DNA of 64,000 nucleotides from the NCBI GenBank assembly GCA_949987565.1, contig OX465111.1, positions 14,569,249 to 14,633,248 of the forward strand, given 5' to 3'. The notes under the pieces are model-generated. The model was not told the origin of the DNA and searched no databases. It saw only the letters and a program-made list of their open reading frames with translations. Position numbers and translations under genes: made by a program. Shown here piece by piece: positions 59,421-64,000 of this stretch. This DNA is from Luidia sarsii. Taxonomy: Eukaryota > Echinodermata > Asteroidea > Paxillosida > Luidiidae. How positions within the stretch are numbered: position 1 is the stretch's first letter; each line of letters starts with the position of its first letter.

Positions 59421-59451
59421 TTTTTTTAATTTTTTTTTTTTTTGGGGGGGG
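59421..59451 (+). repeat. T-run joined to G-run
   Basis: A run of about 14 T followed directly by 8 G; similar junctions are at 32296-32314, 32464-32479 and 44371-44387. Confidence 0.85.
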
Positions 59452-60704
59452 CATGTTTTTTGTCCTTTGTTAAAAAAACTGTCATCTTCCAAGAACTAAA
59501 CCTCGTTAAACCGAAGACAGGCTGTGATTCGTGGTCAAATACAGCAGTTAGTGTTCAAACGATTCTGACTGGCGGCCACACCCCAGAAAAAAAGTTGACA
59601 GACGCTATTCAGTAGTTGAAAAAACACAGTATTTGACTGTATAGGTGAAGTCTATACCACGTGGCTCACGCTCAAATCTCAGTACGCAGAGTGAAATTTT
59701 CTTTGCTCGTCAATCCTTCCAGCCCATTCCCTTTGCCTTTGCCCATTTTTGTACACGTTGACCACCAATACAACATTGGTAAAGGTCAAAGGATTGCCAC
59801 AGTAATATTAAACAGTGTGTTAAACCATTAAAAAACATCCCAAAAAAGCAATCTTGCAAAGGTTTTAGCTCAAATGGTGATCTGAGAGAGTAGAAAAAGG
59901 TCCAAAAGCCGTCAGGGTTTTTGCACCATTCTGTAGTGTAAGAAATAGTTTATGACTTGCGAGTAACAAACTATTTGTCGATGTTTGAGTGAAGATTTAT
60001 AGGGAAGTACAGCATCCCAGACCCTAAGATTTCAACATGAGGATTTCAACATCATGACCATCTACAAACAGCGTAAATTAGAAGGAAATCTGTGGACATC
60101 GATGTTTTCCGATCTTCCCAATGCTGTGTTGGGCCTTTAATACCAATCCACTCAACTTGAAATCGCAATACAGGAAGCGTGTCTGAGTTTACATACCAAT
60201 GAAGCAAAACACAACAAGGGCAAGGCTTCATCTTTTAACCATACACTCACGGTCTCCGGATCGGCTTACGCTGTATCGCGTCGAGTGTTGACCCTAGGAG
60301 CTGCGACCGACTTTTAAAAGGAAGAAAAAAAAACCCACTGATGAACAGTGACACCGATTCCCTACCAAGCTGCGGCTGCAACATTGGTGGACGGCCAGGG
60401 GGGGTTTCCTCATAACCCGTTTGTGGCACGTTTGATACAGAACATTCCCGTGTCGCGCTCATCATCACTTTGTTTTTCGTGATTGGGGCGACCTAGGAGG
60501 AAAAGGTAGTTGGTGATAGTTCTTCCAATGCACACAGTCCCTTAAACGGACAGTAGGTTTAGCCTCTTGTTTACATAGCACAGTGGATTGGTTTACATAT
60601 CCATGGATCCAAACCAGGACAGTTTGTATGTGTATTCAATAATCAGCATCAGGTGAGGGGTCAGTACACGAAAGACTGGTGCTCTGCCCCTTATAATGAT
60701 AATG

Positions 60705-60790
60705 TATAATAATATTTTATTCATTTTATAATGCGCTCTTTACATAATAATGTTAGAAGAGTAAGTTTAAGATAGAAGATAAAGACAAGT
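60705..60790 (+). repeat. AT-rich (ATAATAATATT) patch, possible retroelement 3' end
   Basis: AATAATATTTTATTCATTTT followed by ATAATGCGCTCTTTAC resembles the AT-rich GCGCT-containing 3' ends of some LINEs, but it is too short to assign. Confidence 0.25.
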
Positions 60791-61949
60791 TGTCTGGTCA
60801 GTGCCCAAACCGCTGTATGGGGATACGTCTGTCCCGCCAGCAACTCTTACCGGTGCTCAAACTAGCCTAAGCTCTCGTTAACAACCATATGCTCTCTCTG
60901 AACAAAATTGTCTTCTAACCACTGCACCCTTCCTCAATTTCTCAGAAATATTCAGCATTCAAACCCTTCGGAAATGTCTGAAAAATTCTTGTCTTAAAGG
61001 GTGGCGCCCTTTAGGCATGACCGTGCCATTTCTTCCGTCCTCAGTTTTTTTTGGGATCGAGGTATCCCCTCGCGCCGCACATGAGTACGAGGACGCCGTG
61101 ACCCAAACCCCGGACACGCCACGAGCAGACTGATATACAGTACGTAACCAGCCCAGCCTTCTGAAACGGCACACGACCGCCCAACTCACACACCAATGCC
61201 AAATTACATCTGCAGTACATCTGCCAGCATCCTCCCTGCATACTGACGACAAGAATATTTGACTCCCGTATAACCCAACGACGGGTCATAGCGCTTGCAC
61301 TATCTGCAACTCAACTTATGAGCGACATTGAAGCGCGAGAACGAAAGGGCATGACGTTTCGATCCGAGAGTGGATTCCACATGCGTAAACGGGCCGCGTG
61401 GTTTCTGTGCACAGCTTATGGTCTTGAGATGCGATAGATTTGACGAAATCAATCGCAGGACCTTTCCGTCTTTGAAAGATGCATTCCGGGGAGGGGGTGG
61501 TTATTGGTTCAAGCGGTAGGGGTTCTTCACTTGGTGGAAGCCGTATACTGATTGAGTGGGCAGATTGAGTGCTGCCACACGAAGTCTCCCACGCAGGGAC
61601 GTACACGGCAAGAGCAGATGTGTCAACGAGCGCAGACATGACGGTAGCGTTCACGCTCCGTCGGCCACGCCGCTCGATGTAACAGGAGGGAGCCGGCAAC
61701 ATTCTCCGAAGGCAAACCCCTTCCCCTCTCTCCCCGCCACTTCCCTGAATCCTGCCATCCTGCAACGCCGAGGCTCATTCCCAGACACTCCAGACAGCTG
61801 ACAACATAGGACTGTGTGTTTTCGTTCAGGTTGGGATCACCCTCGTTCTCTTTATATTCGAAACAAGTCCTGCTTAATTCGTATTCTCATGATTGGAATA
61901 TTCTCGAGTTCTATTATTTCTACCAAAAGACTTGGACTCGATTTCTGTT

Positions 61950-62060
61950 TATTTTCGATGACTCGTACTCGGACTCGGAGTCTCGGACTCGGATACGGAC
62001 CCGGATCCTAACTCGGATTCGGGTCACGGTAGGCCTATTTACTGATTCGGATCCGGATTC
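61950..62060 (+). repeat. GACTCG-type degenerate hexamer repeat
   Basis: ACTCGTACTCGGACTCGG, AGTCTCGGACTCGG and ATTCGGATCCGGATTC words; continued at 62270-62345 (GACTCGGACTCGGACTC). Confidence 0.65.
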
Positions 62061-62742
62061 ACAAGTTGCTGATTTGGAGCCCAGAATAAGTCATCTTATT
62101 TCAAGGGAGTTAACATCATCTCAAAGTCAGATAGGACAACAGAGTAGGCTGCTGTTTAATATCCCATCTCATTTCTTTGATAAGAAAGAAAACGAATCAA
62201 AAGCTTAATGTGTTTTTTTTTCCAGCAGTCTTATTTTGAAAGATGTCTCGCTGACTTGAGAGTCGACTTTTGTGAGCAAGGAATCGGACTCTCACTGGAA
62301 AGTGACTCAGAGAAATGACTCGGACTCGGACTCAAAGTCTGGTGACTCAAACACAAGTCTGCCAGTAGCACTATACCGTACATGACCCTCATGGTCGTTG
62401 CTATAACCTGTGTCTTGGTATACGCTGCTGTTAACATCAATGTCTGAAGTTGCGCCACCGTGGTAGGCTTATACGCATATGCAGAAACATTCGATCAAAA
62501 AGGCCCCACGAGGGCGATTTTGAATAATTTGAACGGGCACTTTCCCTATTTAAATCTTAAAAATCACCACAAAATAATGATCTTTTTTTTTTTCGACGAC
62601 AACCCGATTGATTCATAAAGTATTTCATTTCAGCTGTGTAATAATACGTTTACGGAGCAGCTTCACAAAAAAAAAACCAGTGACAGGAAATTATGTCCCT
62701 GAAGCGAAGGGAAACACGACGGGAAATCCTAAAGCTGAGGTA

Positions 62743-62823
62743 ACTTCCGGGACCGAGAAGAGCCTCATTTACAGCGCGTCCATTGGACCCGCTGTAAGTG
62801 AGGCTCTTCTCGGTCCCGGAAGT
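62743..62823. mobile_element. 81-bp near-perfect palindrome
   Basis: Arms of 34 bp (62743-62776, starting ACTTCCGGGACCGAGAAGAG, and 62790-62823) pair with one mismatch. The 13-base centre contains a further GTCC/GGAC pairing around ATT, so almost the whole element can fold. No target-site duplication is obvious. Confidence 0.75.
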
Positions 62824-63644
62824 GAGTGTCCTCACACGCGCATGTCCCGACGCACGCCGGCGGTTTATCCAGCAACCCCGCTGTGCTGCACCGGTTTGTC
62901 AGCGCAGTGGGGCTTGGCTTGTTTGTGCTCCCTTTTCATTTTGCTTTCCCTTTCCTAATGACCGATGCCGCATTTCCATTACGGCTGGACTGGACTGGCA
63001 AATGAGACATTGTTATGGCTGCATGCGATTCCACGCTTAATTATCCTGTCAAGCTCCGTATCAGATTGCATGTCATAAGATTGGTCACCTGCCGTCCTAT
63101 AATTGGATTCGCATCACTGCGTGTGCGACCAATATGTTTTTTCCACGAACATTGAGTGGTCATGATATGTTTTATTTATTTCTTTCTAAAAAAGAAAGAA
63201 AGAAAAAAAGAGGAAAAACAATCGGGCTGGTTACCAATATGCAAACTGTCTTCGTAGAAGGAAATGATAGCATCTGTATCGCAGAATTGAAAGAGACAAA
63301 TCAGGAAATCCCAGGGTTGTGTTGGCCGGATTGTGCAATGCAATTTGTAGCCTACTGCAATTTTCCGTCCGGTAATTTGCCACTTCGAATTTCAGGGATT
63401 TCGGATTTCAGATTCACGATAAACGGCTGTTGGGCAGGGGTTCCATTGCCGCCTGTAGCGAGCGCATGGAGACATGCAAATGGCTGCCGCAGACTTCCGT
63501 GCACGTACGAATTTCCCCCAAATTGAAGGTTATCAAACGAAATAAAAACCAATTTGATATCCACGACGTCATCAATCGACGATTACTCTGTTTGGGTTAT
63601 CTGACGAGGGAGAGTGAGCTGGAAAGTGTGGCTTTGACATGAAA

Positions 63645-63815
63645 GAGAAATAGGGGGAGAGGGAGAGGCAGAGAGGGGAGTGGGGAGAGAAAGAGAGGGA
63701 GGGGAGAGAGATAGAGCGAGAGAGGATAGAGGGGGAGAGAGGGGGAGAAAGGAGAGAGGAGAGAGAGAGGAGGAGAGAGAGGGAGTGGAGGAGAGAGGGA
63801 AAGGAGATAATGACA
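63645..63815 (+). repeat. GAGAGG purine array
   Basis: About 170 bp of GGGGAGAGGGAGAG words immediately upstream of a SINE copy. Confidence 0.88.
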
Positions 63816-63839
63816 CAAATCAAAGGCACTATTGAACTA

Positions 63840-63935
63840 CAGGCTATATAGCTCAGATGGTAAGTGTGCTGATGGTATACGCAAAACCAGAGGTCTCATG
63901 CAAATTCAAATCCCGGTCAAGTAAAAGTTTACTTC
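63840..63935 (+). mobile_element. tRNA-like SINE copy 7
   Basis: A-box-like TATAGCTCAGATGG (63847-63860), B-box-like AAATTCAAATCCC (63902-63914) and the tail GGTCAAGTAAAAGTTTACTT, as in the other copies. Confidence 0.65.
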
Positions 63936-64000
63936 ACCATTTTATTTCTCAAATTGTTTCAAAATGTTCCCAGTCAGCCTTCCCTTTATTTTTCTGAGGC

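Larger units (their letters stand above)
47382..64000 (-). other. region 5' of exon A (probable intron), repeat-filled
   Basis: No convincing upstream GARNL3 exon was found; one weak candidate is at 60417-60492. The region holds a SINE (49855-49970), the 104-bp satellite (50530-51250), a GAGACA tract (52280-53140), SINE copies (54258-54375, 63840-63935), a decayed LINE tail (55155-55399), the 14-bp array (55760-55990), CT/GTCT tracts (56830-57230, 58270-59130), a palindrome (62743-62823) and a GA array (63645-63815). The stretches 47400-49850, 51260-52270 and 59130-62700 are mostly unique-looking with no recognised gene. Confidence 0.5.

Noticed and set aside
63134..63526. 130-codon plus-strand frame of mixed composition (QTVFVEGNDSICIAELKETN)
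   Set aside because: The composition looks less repetitive than the other frames, but I recognise no family, splice context or conserved motif.
63840..63915. Possible functional tRNA gene
   Set aside because: A- and B-box words are present, but no cloverleaf can be drawn and the same flanks recur in the SINE copies.

Overview
The window looks like intron-rich genomic DNA of an invertebrate deuterostome, most likely an echinoderm. The basis is the dispersed repeats: copies carrying the core CAATTTCATAGAG plus CTTAAGCA, copies carrying GACGTTTCGAT plus GGACCTTTCTCA, tRNA-like SINEs and many small inverted-repeat elements. I know these motifs from echinoderm sequence, but I could not search. 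There is no sign of bacterial, viral or organellar gene organisation.

The one protein-coding gene I recognise lies on the minus strand and spans at least 47381 down to 5034. Its short exons (47312-47381, 30562-30630, 17002-17089, 8697-8815, 5034-5098, and possibly a 52-nt exon at 20303-20354) have consensus splice sites and matching phases. Together they read through landmarks I associate with the N-terminal part of GARNL3, the Rap/Ran-GAP domain-like protein 3: SRRHYGSVEL, GRFRVEDG, IHLENPEYQTRWYFKYFLGK, HQNYVG, FLSVVLTD, VPQYRSILW and GTQKICIPYNP. The catalytic Rap-GAP core, the CNH-like C-terminus and the 5' end lie outside the window or were not found.

Nearly everything else is intron, filled with three kinds of material. 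(1) Tandem arrays: a 22-bp pyrimidine array at 1 kb, a 36-bp array at 2-2.9 kb, purine arrays at 3.7 and 17.1 kb, CCAG/CCAA at 15.8 kb, a 15-bp array at 27.3 kb, a 31-bp array at 36.4 kb, a 19-bp array at 40.8 kb, a 29-bp array at 45.2 kb, a 104-bp satellite at 50.5 kb, a GAGACA tract at 52.3 kb, a 14-bp array at 55.8 kb and GTCT/CT tracts at 58.3-59.1 kb. Most long open frames in the window are translations of these arrays. (2) Small non-autonomous elements: a TTAA-flanked MITE in a 350-bp and a 127-bp form, a CCTTGTGGAGAC-ended MITE in two copies, tRNA-like SINEs, several foldback elements and a decayed LINE tail. (3) Unassigned unique sequence.

The points most worth following are: a family of dispersed elements whose core looks like the histone mRNA 3' stem-loop; a roughly 530-nt pyrimidine tract that directly abuts a GARNL3 splice acceptor; a possible cassette exon that keeps frame only if a second acceptor 25 nt downstream is used; and a MITE insertion whose empty site can be read from the repeat it interrupted.
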